The notes below the pieces were generated by a model, which was not told the origin of the DNA, did no database searches, and was given only the letters and a program-made list of their open reading frames with translations. From positions 283,383,747-283,447,746 of the forward strand of contig CM048745.1 in NCBI GenBank assembly GCA_026315105.1: DNA of 64,000 nt, read 5' to 3'. Positions 1 to 10,100 of the stretch are shown here, piece after piece; position 1 is the stretch's first letter; each line of letters begins with the position of its first letter. The position numbers and the translations under genes were made by a program. The stretch comes from Locusta migratoria (lineage: Eukaryota; Arthropoda; Insecta; Orthoptera; Acrididae).

Positions 1-29
1 GAACATTAAGGCAAATTACTCCTGAAATC

Positions 30-229
30 GCCGGCCGCGGTGGCCGAGGTGACTGAGGCGCTCCAGTTACGGTCAGCACGGCCACTACGGTTGGGGGTTC
101 GAATCCCCCCTCGGGCATGGATATTTGTGCCGTCCTAGTTCGTAAGTAGTTCATAAGTAGTTTGTAAGTTTAGGGACTGATGACCCCGTAGTTAAGTCCC
201 ATAAGCTTAACAAACATTTGAACATTTGA
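30..229 (+). repeat. tRNA-related SINE, family A (copy 1)
   Basis: Seen: a tRNA-like head with an A box (TGGCCGAGGTG, 41-51) and B box (GGTTCGAATCC, 96-106), a conserved body, and a 3' hairpin with stem GGGACT (173-178) / AGTCCC (195-200). It is flanked by a perfect 12-bp target duplication ACTCCTGAAATC (18-29 and 230-241). SINEs of this type are transcribed by RNA polymerase III from the internal boxes and copied by a LINE's reverse transcriptase. The clean duplication implies a fairly recent insertion. Confidence 0.93.
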
Positions 230-241
230 ACTCCTGAAATC

Positions 242-1674
242 AGAATAACAGTTGAGCTCGGAATTGAAGAGTCGCTTTGGCGCAGTATGTCAAACTTAAC
301 ACCGATAGCAGCAGCTGCTGCTGCGCCTTCTCTTACTGAGTACGTTACCGTTAACGTGCTATTGAGTTCGTTTTGCAGGATATACTAGTGTATAGCGTTA
401 CGTTTCCCAAGCAGTTTCACACCAATCAGTAAGAGAAACAAACCGTATAATAACGAATCACGGTTACGTTACAAACTGCAGTTGTCGACCGCTTTTGACG
501 TGACAGCAAAGTGACGTGCAACTGTGTAAAGGGCAGAAGATGTGACTAACCTCGTGTACTGATTGCGTGTTGCTATGGTAGCTGCCCAATCACTTTGTGT
601 TATGATCTAGGTATGGTTTGTGTGATTAAGAGATCTTCCACACAGGAAATTGTTTGACGCCGAAGATTTCTATAAATCTTATTATTTCATATGGGGAGCA
701 AAAAAAAAAAAAAATAAAATAAAATAAAATAAAATAAATGACAATCTTCTCAGGCGTGCATCGACCAAAATAGACTGAAACAATCTTCTCTGCACTCACG
801 TTGGTCCATAGGTCTTTGGCAGTTGGATTACAATTCACTTTTAAAAAGAACTGTTGGTTCCCCTCTTCAGCACCACTTAAGAAAACAATCTTTAATTGAC
901 TAGTGAAGCATGACTCACAAGGGACGAAGACGAGTATTGTACTACAATGTTCAAATTTTATGAGCACGACAGGAATAGTTTAAGCTCTTTCTTATATTAA
1001 ATAGTAATATTATCAGTTACGAAATGATCCTATTGCGCAAGAGAGGCAACTCTAAGATGTTAATGTATATAAACAACAGAGAACTCCATTTATACCCACA
1101 AAAAATTCTTCGTCGGTGCTTGCAGAAAGTGGCGATTTTAAAAACTAAACATATATCGAAAAATAATGATTGCGTACAACGGTTTGAAGCGTAAATACAA
1201 CAGATGTAAGTTAACGTGACGGAAAGAGTAGGTGATGAAGTCACTGACTTTTCCAGACCACCAGTTCGACAGTGGTGAAGCCATAAGAAAGACAAGTAGC
1301 GATGATGCGGTAGATATGTATTAAAATTATGAGAGGTGGCTTAGTAGACTATCTTGTAGTAAGATTTAGATTGTTGTACAGAGGTACGTAGCTCATATGC
1401 TGTAGAAATAACAGCTAAGTGGTACAGACACAATGGTATGAGCGGGCTTACATGCAGGTTAGATGGAATCTACGAAAATGTGTTACAGCAGAAACTGTAA
1501 TTGGTTCTGGAAGAACTGTGATCACGGTATATGACAGTTTGTAATGCATTTAAATCGTATACGATGTTTCATCTTTATTCGAATGACTATTTGTTAACAC
1601 GCTGAAGCCACACTCGCAGTATCATATTTTATTAATAGATTGAGCTATATGAAACTTGGGTCATAAATTGATAT
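242..1674. other. No gene recognised; AT-rich spacer
   Basis: Both strands lack a convincing coding pattern. The open frames at 626-967 and 1017-1295 (minus) match no family I know and have no start or splice context. The only clear structure is an A-rich/(TAAAA)n run at about 700-738. Confidence 0.6.
700..738. repeat. poly-A followed by (TAAAA)n microsatellite
   Basis: A run of 14 A's grades into about five tandem TAAAA units. It may be the decayed tail of a retroposon, but no recognisable body adjoins it. Confidence 0.85.
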
Positions 1675-2660
1675 AGGTTGTTCGGAAAGTAGGTACGGAT
1701 ATTAAAATGCTATAGAACATACAATATTTAATAAATATGTAATGCTTTTTACGAACACATTAATTTATCCCATTTACGTATGCAAAATTACACCCCCCAT
1801 TTTACCACCTAAGGCCGCGCGGCAACGAGCAATGCGCTCATTGAATTTCTCGATGACGCAATCATCTGGTGCGATGCCGTTTATAACTATTTTAATTTCA
1901 TCCTTCAGTTGGTGTATTGTTTGTGGTTTGTTCGCATACACTTCTGTTTTCACAAATCGTCACGAAAAAGTCACAAGGCGTGAGATCGCATATACTGGCA
2001 GGCCATTGCTCGTTGCTACGCAGAGAGAATTTTTTAAAGAAACCTTTAATTCCGCAGAGCAATCGTTTCTCGTGGTATGACATATCGAAACATCTTGTTA
2101 AAACCGAAAATCGTTATTTTCATCAATAAGATTGAGAAACTAGCAGCATATTTTTGTACGGTCGCCGTTCAGTGACGGCTGTCTTATTTTCATAAAAATA
2201 CGAGCCGATCATTCCTCCTGCCCAGAACCCATACAGCATAGTCGTGCGTTACGGTTGTATCTCTGACAGTCATTCGCGGATTTTCGTTTCCAGTTCTGCT
2301 TATCGACGTACCCACCAAGGTGGAAGTGCGCCTCATCTGAGGATATTCCGCTCTTATTATTTGCGATTTACCGTTATCTTCGCTTGTCAAGACCCATTGG
2401 GCAGATCTGCAAGATTCAACTGTCGTGTAAGTTGAATCTCATTCACATGTATTCATATTGTTACACAGGACAGCAATGTTTTCACATGTCCGATCAGAAC
2501 GCGGTTGTCGCTTTCTTAACGTTTGAAACAGAAACCGTGGTTTCAAACTGCAGGATCAACCTCAGAGCTGATGATTCGCTTGAAACAGCATTACGCCAGA
2601 CTGTCATACGCAATTCACGACCTGTTGCCTTGCAAATTTCACTGTTTTTATAATGTCCTT
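1675..2660 (-). pseudogene. Tc1/mariner-superfamily (IS630-like) transposase, decayed
   Basis: Read on the minus strand, fragments in several frames match one DDE transposase of the Tc1/mariner superfamily. The first catalytic block SDEAHFHLGGYVDKQN lies at 2293-2340. It is followed after a frameshift by AVWVLGRRNDRLVF (about 2190-2240) and then by WPASICDLTPCDFF (about 1970-2020), the block holding the last acidic residue. The C-terminal tail is recognisable down to about 1770. Frameshifts and stops between blocks rule out a working enzyme. The N-terminal part above 2400 is barely recognisable. The left edge near 1675 (GTTGTTCGGAAAG) may be the terminal repeat. Confidence 0.8.
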
Positions 2661-2833
2661 ATCACTTGGATGCGTTGCTCAGTTTGTCGTTTGCTCCTTG
2701 ACGAAAATAAACAGCAAACAACAATGTTACTACACAGAAGGTGTAAGATTCAAATAGGAAGGATCGCATATGACATGAAAAAAGACGCAATCTGTTTTTC
2801 TTGTCACCTTCAAGCTCCACTATAACGGACAGT

Positions 2834-3027
2834 GCCGGCCGCGGTGCCCGAGGGGATTGAGGCGCTCCAGTTACGGTCCGCACGGCCACTACGGTCGGGG
2901 GTTCGAATCCCCCCTCGGGCATGGATATTTGTGCCGTCCTTAGTTGTAAGTAGTTCATAAGTAGTTTGTAAGTTTAGGGACTGATGACCCCGTAGTTAAG
3001 TCCCATAGACTCTACAAACATTTGAAC
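2834..3027 (+). repeat. tRNA-related SINE, family A (copy 2)
   Basis: Full-length copy with a B box near 2897 and the 3' hairpin (GGGACT...AGTCCC). The perfect 12-bp target duplication ATAACGGACAGT is at 2822-2833 and 3028-3039. Confidence 0.95.
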
Positions 3028-3228
3028 ATAACGGACAGTATTTCACAATTCTTATTTGAACATGTCTATTGTTAGGTTGAATACAAAGCAGTATCTCCAC
3101 ATAGTTTGCTCTGGCTGACAGTTGTCACTCGCGATGTTACCATTTCAGTTTCCTCTTCGGTTAGTGATTTTAGTGTTTAAGTTCAGAATTAACTAGTGCT
3201 GTTATTGATTATAGTTCTGTCTTGTGTT

Positions 3229-3415
3229 CAAATGTTTGTAAACCTATTGGACCAAACTCTTATGGCCATCAGTCGCTAGACTCGCCGTCAACTACTTATA
3301 TACCAAGAATAACCCAGTGAGCCATGCCTGAGGAAGGACTCGAACCTCCGGCGGGAACGGCCGCCCAGTCCGTAGCATGACGTCTTAAATCACGCGTCCA
3401 TTCCACTAGTTGATG
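3229..3415 (-). repeat. tRNA-related SINE, family B (diverged copy)
   Basis: Minus-strand copy of a second SINE family. Its head resembles a long-variable-arm (Leu/Ser-like) tRNA, with B box GGTTCGAGTCC-like at about 3337-3347. The tail reads CTGATGGCCATAAGAGTTTG in sense. It is diverged, with no clear target duplication. Confidence 0.8.
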
Positions 3416-3599
3416 GCACTAACAGAAATGTAACCACTTGTAATTGGATTTCGACGCATCCTTTGCTGGAAGCCTACAAGTTAATGCTTTTAGTTTCATG
3501 GGAACAAATAATATTGAAAACACGACCACTAATGCTATTACTGCAGGGTTAATACTTGTGGTCCCTGCTCACGTCGAAAAAAAAAAAAAAGTGTTTACT

Positions 3600-4010
3600 G
3601 TGACGGATACATCAAGGATCGTGTGGTGGCTGCGTCGTGTGGAGAGACTGTTGACAGCGGAGGTGAGAGCATCGTACTCACCCAAGGCGGCGGCCGCGAG
3701 CAGCGCGGCCAACTGCAGGCTGAGGCCGCGTCCGTACATGGCCGGCGTGGACTGAGTGGTGGCTGCGTGCTACGTGCCAGCTCCAGCCGCCTTCCCAGCA
3801 GACACTCACTCACTGGCCGCGCCGACGTCGGCGTCAGCTGCTGCCGCCCCGCCTTGGCTCGCCTCGCCTCGCGCTGCCTTGTCCTGCCTTGCCTTACCTT
3901 GCCGTGAAAGTGAAATCGAACCCCACTCCCGTCTGGCTCCGGGCTCAGCTGGCCGGAGGTCCGGTCCACCTCCTGGCCGCCTAGAGCTATTACCTTCAGC
4001 AAGCGCTCTA
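3600..4010 (-). promoter_or_regulatory. CpG-rich patch, possible promoter/5' UTR
   Basis: This about 400-bp stretch is strikingly GC- and CpG-rich against AT-rich surroundings. It includes NotI-like GCGGCCGC at about 3690 and a direct-repeat-like GGCAAGGCA/GGCGAGGCGAG tract (minus sense, about 3840-3905). It immediately precedes and includes the possible signal-peptide exon at 3682-3739. A minus-strand CCAAT motif lies near 4012-4018. That it is a host promoter is an inference from composition and position. Confidence 0.35.
3682..3739 (-). CDS. Candidate first coding exon: signal peptide of an unidentified secreted protein
   Basis: Seen on the minus strand: ATG at 3739-3737 opens MYGRGLSLQLAALLAAAAL, followed by one base and then a consensus splice donor GTGAGT (3681-3676), giving a phase-1 exon end. 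An in-frame TAG lies upstream at 3772-3770, so this is the first Met, with a purine at -3. The peptide has a short charged start (R4) and a Leu/Ala-rich hydrophobic core, like a secretory signal peptide cut near the exon end. Insect genes for cuticle, chitin-binding and other secreted proteins often begin with such an exon before a long intron. No downstream exon was found, so the product cannot be named. GC-rich DNA leaves several frames open, so chance is possible. Confidence 0.4.
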
Positions 4011-4279
4011 GCCTATTGGATTACTCACTCTTTTATCATTGAGACTGAACTTAGAACCGAGCATAATTATGCACTGTGCATTTTCCTGTTTTTGCGACCC
4101 AGTCACTTCATGTAAGTTCCGAGCGTGCAGCCGCATAAAATTTACTTTTTCTAATTCTTCGGCTGGGCACCGTCCAGCGTTGTAGACTGACGCACGCGCT
4201 TCGTTCTTATAAACCTGCGTGGTGGAAACGCATGCTAGAGCGTTAGCCTGCGTTTCTCTCTCAATATGGCTGGATGGTT

Positions 4280-5255
4280 TGTTGTTGTTGTTGTTGTTGT
4301 TGTTGTTATGGTCTTCAGTCCGGAGACTGGTTTGATGCAGCTCTCCGCCCTACTCTACCCTGAGCAAGCCTTTTCATCTCCTCATAACAACGGCAACCCA
4401 CATCCACTTGAATCTGCTTACTATACGCGTCCCTTGGTCTCCCTCTGCGACTTTTACCCCACACACTTTCTTCCTATGCTAAATTTACGATTCCTCGATG
4501 TCTAAGAATGTGTCCTACCAAGCGATACCTTCTTTTAGTCAAGGTATGCCAAAAATTCCTTTTCTCACCAATTCTGTTCAGTACCTCTTCATTAGTTATG
4601 CGATCTACCCACCTAATCTTCACCATTCTTCTGTAGCACCACATTTCAAAAGCCTCTATTCTCTTCCTGTCCGCACTGCTTATCGTCCATGTTTCACTCC
4701 CGTACAAGGCAACAGTCCACACAATGCCTTCAGAAAAGACTTCCTTACACTTAGATTAATATTCGATGTTAGCAAATTTCTCTTTTTCAAAAATGCTTTT
4801 CTTCCCATTGCCATTCTGCATTTTATATCCTCTGTACTGCGACCATCGCATGTTATTTTACTACCCAAGTAACAAAAATCATCTACCACCTTCATTGTTT
4901 CGTTACCTAATCTAATTCCTTCAGCATCGCCTGATTTTCTAAGATCGCATTCCATTATTTTTGTTTTGCTCTTGTTAATGTTCATTTTATATGCACTCTT
5001 CAACACACTGTCCATTCCATTCAACTGCTCTTCCAGGTCCTTTGCTGTCTCTGACAGAATTACAATGTCATCGGCAAAACGCAATGTTTTTATTTCTTCC
5101 CCCTGAACTTTAATCCCTATTCCAAATTTTTCCTGGCTTTCCTTCACCGCCTGCTCGATGTACAAATTGAATAACACCGGAGAAAGGCTACAACCCTGTC
5201 TTACTCTCTTCCCAACTGATGCTTCCCTTTCATGCCCTTCGAGTCTAATAACTGC
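4280..5255 (-). mobile_element. RTE-type LINE, 3' portion (part 1, interrupted)
   Basis: On the minus strand this encodes the reverse transcriptase core and C-terminal domain of an RTE-clade (BovB-like) LINE. LFNLYIEQA and RFADDIVILSE, the latter with the polymerase DD pair, lie in the frame 5177-4680, followed by DFCYLGSKITCDGR. A second frame (4722-4474) carries ALYGSETWTISSADRKRIEA and RLVGHILRHRGIVN. The 3' end has a small hairpin (CAGTC/GACTG, about 4317-4332) and a (GTT)n tract at 4280-4308 (AAC repeats in sense). The copy is split at 5255 by the I-clade LINE and resumes at 11054. Frameshifts make it inactive. Confidence 0.9.
5244..5255. repeat. Left target-site duplication of the I-clade LINE
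   Basis: TCTAATAACTGC at 5244-5255 recurs exactly at 11042-11053. Removing 5256-11053 restores uninterrupted RTE sequence (compare the same region of the RTE copy at about 33190-33235, read in reverse). Confidence 0.95.
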
Positions 5256-5651
5256 CCCCTCAGGGGCTCAGCATTAATTTGCTGAGGACGGGCTTGGCGA
5301 ACCCGGGGTCCTGAGCTGAGGACTGGTAAGCGCCGCCAGTCCTCCAGACCGTAAGCCCTGGACATGCTTCAGCGACCACCGCATGGCGCAGCGGTGGAAT
5401 GTTGTGTGTTACAGGGAGCGGGGATCTCGGCTTTATTGCCCGGATCGTGAGGATGGAAAAAACCTCTATAAAAAACCCCTCAATCCTAAGGTGTGCTGCG
5501 TGCTGATGGGATGCATGGCTGTTGAGGTTGAACAGTCGATAGCGAGCGACCTCTGAGGAACCTGCCGCACCTCAGTTGTAAAAGGCTTACCCAGGCAAGC
5601 GGGGCTCTGCCTGGGTGGACCGTCCCTTCCCTAGCTGCTCGTGGGACCGAG
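5256..5651 (+). promoter_or_regulatory. 5' UTR / presumed internal promoter of the I-clade LINE
   Basis: This 396-bp leader precedes ORF1 and is more GC-rich than its surroundings. Short hairpins can form at its start. I-clade elements use internal promoters in the 5' UTR. I saw no TATA box and do not assign a start site beyond the element's first base at about 5256. Confidence 0.6.
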
Positions 5652-7100
5652 ATGGAGTCCTCACATGTTTCTAACCCCGGCGGGATGGGTGTACCGTCAG
5701 GGGGCACTCGCACCCAGTCATCTAAGCGGTTGAGGGAGGCCAGTCCTCCTGAGACACAATCTAGTCATAGTAACAGGGCTCAAGGAGTCATTAATAATAA
5801 TGTTTTCGTAGTTATTAAGAGGAAAGAGGGTACCTTTGAAAAGGTCTCCCCTTTCTACATTAATAAGGGACTGGAAGGACTTGCAGGTTCTTTGAAATCA
5901 ATTAAGAGGCTGCGGAATGGTGCTTTGTTAGTTGAGACGGCCAGAGCAAAGCAGGTGGACCTCCTCCTGAATTCAGCAAAGCTAGGGGAATATGACATTG
6001 ATGTAGAATTACACAACACGCTAAATTCCAGCAAAGGAGTGGTCACATGCCGTGACATTGTGGACATCGAAACGGCAGAATTAAAACAGGAGTGGGCGTC
6101 ACAGGGTATCATTGACGTTGAGCAAAGGACCCGCAGGAACAATGGAGTGATAGAGAAAACCCCTACCTTCATTGTTACCTTCAATTCCCCATCTTTGCCA
6201 GAACATCTTATGGCAGGGTTTCTCCGTCTGAAAGTTAGGCCCTTTATACCGAACCCTATGAGGTGTTTCACATGCCAGCGTTTCGGTCATACCACACAGA
6301 ATTGTGGAGGCAAACCAACCTGTGGGAGGTGTGGACAGGCAGCTCATGACTCTGGGGTCGACTGTCCTTCCCCAGCAACGTGTCTAAACTGCTCAGGAGG
6401 CCACCCTGTATGGAGTCGTGATTGCCCTGTCTTTGTTGAAGAACAAAAAATACAGGAGATAAAAGTGCGCAAACGTATTCCATATGTGGAGGCCAAAAAA
6501 GAATATAAGGCGACACAGCCTCCGGTGTTTCCGACCTCCTATGCCTCACTACTCCAGAAACCCACGCCCACTGTTGATGCATCTACACAGACCATCCCCA
6601 TTTCCACCAGCGAAACTTGCACCTGCATTTGTACATGCCAAACTTCGATTAGTCGAGATATCGGAATACAGGCCGACCCAATGAATGTGAAGGACGAGAT
6701 AGCTGCAGTAATAATTGAGAAGACACCTCAAAAGGAGAGTACCATCCCACAGGAACGTGCCGTTCCAACAGAACGCGTTCCTCAACAGCAGGGAGCTGCC
6801 CAGAAGCAGGTGGCCCCCCAGAAGCAGAGTGCTTCCCGAAAGCAGAGTGCTCAGCAACACGCCCTTCCTTCATCTTCTTCAGAGAAGAAGAAACCAAAGA
6901 AGGCGCCTCGGCATTCGATAGAAACCCTCCCCCAGGCACCATCGAATGTCGTTCTGGCAGCCTTAACCGATGACGAGGATATCATAATGGACCTGGATAC
7001 CTCATCACCGGAATCAGTCAGCCCTAATGCCGCTGCCCGATCAAACAGTGCCTCACCGTCTAGGCACAAGGATAGGGGGAAACTACAACCACACCGCTGA
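5652..7100 (+). CDS. I-clade LINE ORF1: zinc-knuckle nucleic-acid-binding protein
   Basis: This 482-residue protein should coat the element's RNA and act as a chaperone in the retrotransposition particle. Residues 1-50 are Ser/Pro/Gln-rich and disordered. Residues about 50-190 form a putative RRM-like/PRE_C2HC-type domain. Three zinc knuckles follow: CFTCQRFGHTTQNC (about 205-218, CX2CX4HX4C), CGRCGQAAHDSGVDC (about 224-238) and CLNCSGGHPVWSRDC (about 244-258). A basic segment (KIQEIKVRKR) comes next, then a Gln-rich tract and a KKKPKKAPR patch near 425. This is the known layout of I-element ORF1. It is open throughout. The ATG at 5652 follows the 5' UTR, and the TGA (7098-7100) nearly abuts the ORF2 ATG. 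Confidence 0.92.
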   Translation: MESSHVSNPGGMGVPSGGTRTQSSKRLREASPPETQSSHSNRAQGVINNNVFVVIKRKEGTFEKVSPFYINKGLEGLAGSLKSIKRLRNGALLVETARAKQVDLLLNSAKLGEYDIDVELHNTLNSSKGVVTCRDIVDIETAELKQEWASQGIIDVEQRTRRNNGVIEKTPTFIVTFNSPSLPEHLMAGFLRLKVRPFIPNPMRCFTCQRFGHTTQNCGGKPTCGRCGQAAHDSGVDCPSPATCLNCSGGHPVWSRDCPVFVEEQKIQEIKVRKRIPYVEAKKEYKATQPPVFPTSYASLLQKPTPTVDASTQTIPISTSETCTCICTCQTSISRDIGIQADPMNVKDEIAAVIIEKTPQKESTIPQERAVPTERVPQQQGAAQKQVAPQKQSASRKQSAQQHALPSSSSEKKKPKKAPRHSIETLPQAPSNVVLAALTDDEDIIMDLDTSSPESVSPNAAARSNSASPSRHKDRGKLQPHR

Positions 7101-7101
7101 C

Positions 7102-10100
7102 ATGGGAACCATACTCCAATGGAACATGAACGGATTCAGGGCTCGTTTGGACGAATTACGTCTTATTCTGCAGAACAGACCATTCTGTGTCTCCCTTCAG
7201 GAGACACATTTCAAGCAGTGTGACGCACCTGTACTTAGAGGCTATCACCTCTACAGAAAAGACGACCTGACTGGCGATAGGGCGCAAGGCGGTGTGGCAG
7301 TGTTCATCAAGGACACATTCCATTCTACGCCTGTGCAACTAACTACGACGCTACAGGCAGTTGCAGTCCGTGTGTTGGCACACACTGAGCTTACAGTGTG
7401 TTCTCTGTATTTACCACCTGGAGAGCCTCTCGATGTTGTACTCTTGACACAGCTTCTCGATGACCTTCCTCGCCCTTTTCTCATTTTAGGAGATTTCAAT
7501 GCTCATAATGCTTTATGGGGATCTAACACCACTTGCCCCAGGGGTCGAATGGTTGAGCGTGTGTTACAGTCGACATCGGTGATTTTGCTGAACACGGGTA
7601 AGGCCACACACTTCAGCGTTGCTACAGGTACGTCTTCCGCCATTGACCTCTCCTTCTGTTCGCCAGCTCTTGCAGACATTGCCCAGTGGGATGCAGACGA
7701 CGACCTCCATGGCAGTGATCACTACCCTATCTGGGTAACTCTGCCAGATGGAATGGATCATGCTCGACGGCAGCCGAGATGGCTTATTAAGAAAGCTGAT
7801 TGGCAGCTTTTTAAACAGTTGGCTGTTTTGGAAAGGCATGAAGGCGTTCAGAACTGGGTGGATCACACTACAGCCGTGATTCGCGCCGCTGCCGATGCGT
7901 CGATCCCCAAATCGAAGGGCAACTTTAAGAGGCAGCCTGTTCCTTGGTGGAACGAGGAGTGTCGGTCTGCAATCCAAAACAGGAGGGCAGCTCTCCGACG
8001 ATTCCACAGGCGCCCTACTGATCACAATCTTGCAACCTTTCGCGTGGCGAGGGCACGGGCAAGACGCATTATTCGAGAGAGCAAGGAGAGGTCTTGGCAA
8101 GAGTTCCTGAATTCTATCAATAGGTTCACATCAGCAAGCAGAGTATGGGAAGCCATTAGGAGGATCTCGAGGCGGAATTCCCGACCACAAATAGCAGCTG
8201 TACAAGGGCAAGGAATTCTCCTGACTTCGCCACGAGACATTGCTCAGGTAATGGCAGAATCATTTTACACCATTACATCGGATTCTAGCCAGAATGCAGC
8301 CTTTCGGCAGCACCGGGCTATACAGGAGAGGGTTGGTTTTGATTTCCGGTCCTCAAATGCTGAGGAATATAACCAACCGTTCTCACTGTGGGAGCTGGAG
8401 ACTGCATTAACAGTACCTTGTGATACTGCCCCTGGCGTCGATGACATAACGTACAGCATGCTCAAACACATGGAACCGCAATCGAAGCATGTCCTCCTTC
8501 AGCTTTTTAACCAAATCTGGTTCACGGGAAACTTTCCACGCTCGTGGAAAGAGTCTGTTTTAATACCTATTTTAAAACCAGGGAAAGATCGGACTGACGC
8601 TGGTAGTTATCGTAGCATAAGTCTCACCAGCTGTGTAGGAAAGACATTGGAGCGTATGGTTAACCGACGCCTAGTATGGGTCCTAGAAAGCAGGTCCCTA
8701 CTCAGCCGCTCCCAATGTGGCTTCAGAAGGTACCGTTCAACGCTTGACAACTTGATCTTGCTTGACCGGGAAATCCAACAAGCTTTCCTACGTAAGCAAC
8801 ACCTGATAGGTGTGTTCTTTGATCTCGAAAAAGCCTACGATACTACCTGGAGGCGTAATGTTTTACAGCAGCTCCATGAGTGGGGTTTTCGTGGTCGTCT
8901 ACCCATTTTTATTCAGTCTTTCCTTTCGGATCGGTATTTTAGATACAAGGTCGGGAGCGTATTGTCTGACCGTTTTCATCAAGAGAACGGTATCCCCCAA
9001 GGAAGTGTTTTAAGTGTGACGGCCTTCGCCATTGCTATCAATAGTATTACGTCCACTGTACGAAGTCCAGTACAGTGTTCCCTCTTTGTGGACGATTTCT
9101 CCATTTTCTGTGCGTCCTCCTCCGTCGCAACTGCTGCTCGTCAATTACATCTGACGATCAGGCGGTTGGAGGAATGGTCCAACAGAACAGGTTTTAAATT
9201 TTCGTTGGAGAAGACCGTTTGTGTTGATTTTAATCGCTCCCGTTCCCTTTTTAATTACCCAGTTCTCAAACTAGCGGGGACTGCTCTCACTTTTAAGGAG
9301 AAGGTGAAATACCTAGGTCTCACTTTTGATGAAAAGCTCACTTGGTTGCCACACCTTAAGGAACTAAAATTACGATGCATCAAGGCTTTAAATCTCCTTA
9401 AGTGTGTTAGCCATCGGGCCTGGGGAGCTGACAGGGCACGTCTCCTCCAATTTTACAGGTCATTTGTGCGACCCCGCCTCGACTATGGGTGTCAAGTTTA
9501 TGGGTCCGCGAGACCCTCTTATTTGAAAATGCTGGACTCCATACACCATGAAGGTATCAGGTTGTCCACGGGTGCATACCGCACAAGTCCGGTTGTTAGT
9601 CTCTGTGCAGAAGCTGGTGAGCCTCCGCTTTCTATTCGTCGCCTTCTACTCACTGCACGTCAAGCGTACCGATCTATGTCAACTCCAAATTCCCTAGCGA
9701 CTTCCAATGCTAATCAACAATCATTGGTACGCTTGTTCCGTAACCGTCCGCAGGCAACAAGGCCCTTTTGGTTCCGTGCAAGGGACAGCCTCGATTTGCT
9801 ACAGGCGCAAGGCATTCAGGTCCAACGCCAGGGGTGGAGTAGGGGATGTCCCTGGCTACTTCAGAGGCCCAGGGTGCTTTTAGAGTTGACTCTCTACAGG
9901 AAGGCTTTTACTTCAGATACCTTTTATAAAAGTAAATTTCTCGAAATTTTAAGTCACCATTCTGATTTTGTCACGGTCTACACGGATGGGTCCAAGCAAG
10001 GTGATCATATTGGTTGCTCTGTCGTGTTCCCCGATGTTGTCCTTCGGATAGGGCTCCCAGAACAGTTTACCGTTTATTACGCGGAACTGTTTGCTATCCT

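Noticed and set aside
30..110. tRNA genes at the SINE heads (also 2834, 26505, 37870, 39367)
   Set aside because: Each head is followed by the SINE body and flanked by target duplications. The cloverleaf is degraded and lacks a proper anticodon arm.
3595..4002. 135-residue minus-strand frame in the CpG-rich patch
   Set aside because: It lies in a different frame from the signal-peptide exon. Its Arg/Pro-rich composition is what GC-rich DNA yields by chance.
7564..8100. 178-residue minus-strand frame inside LINE ORF2
   Set aside because: Shadow frame opposite the endonuclease region, with no recognisable domain.
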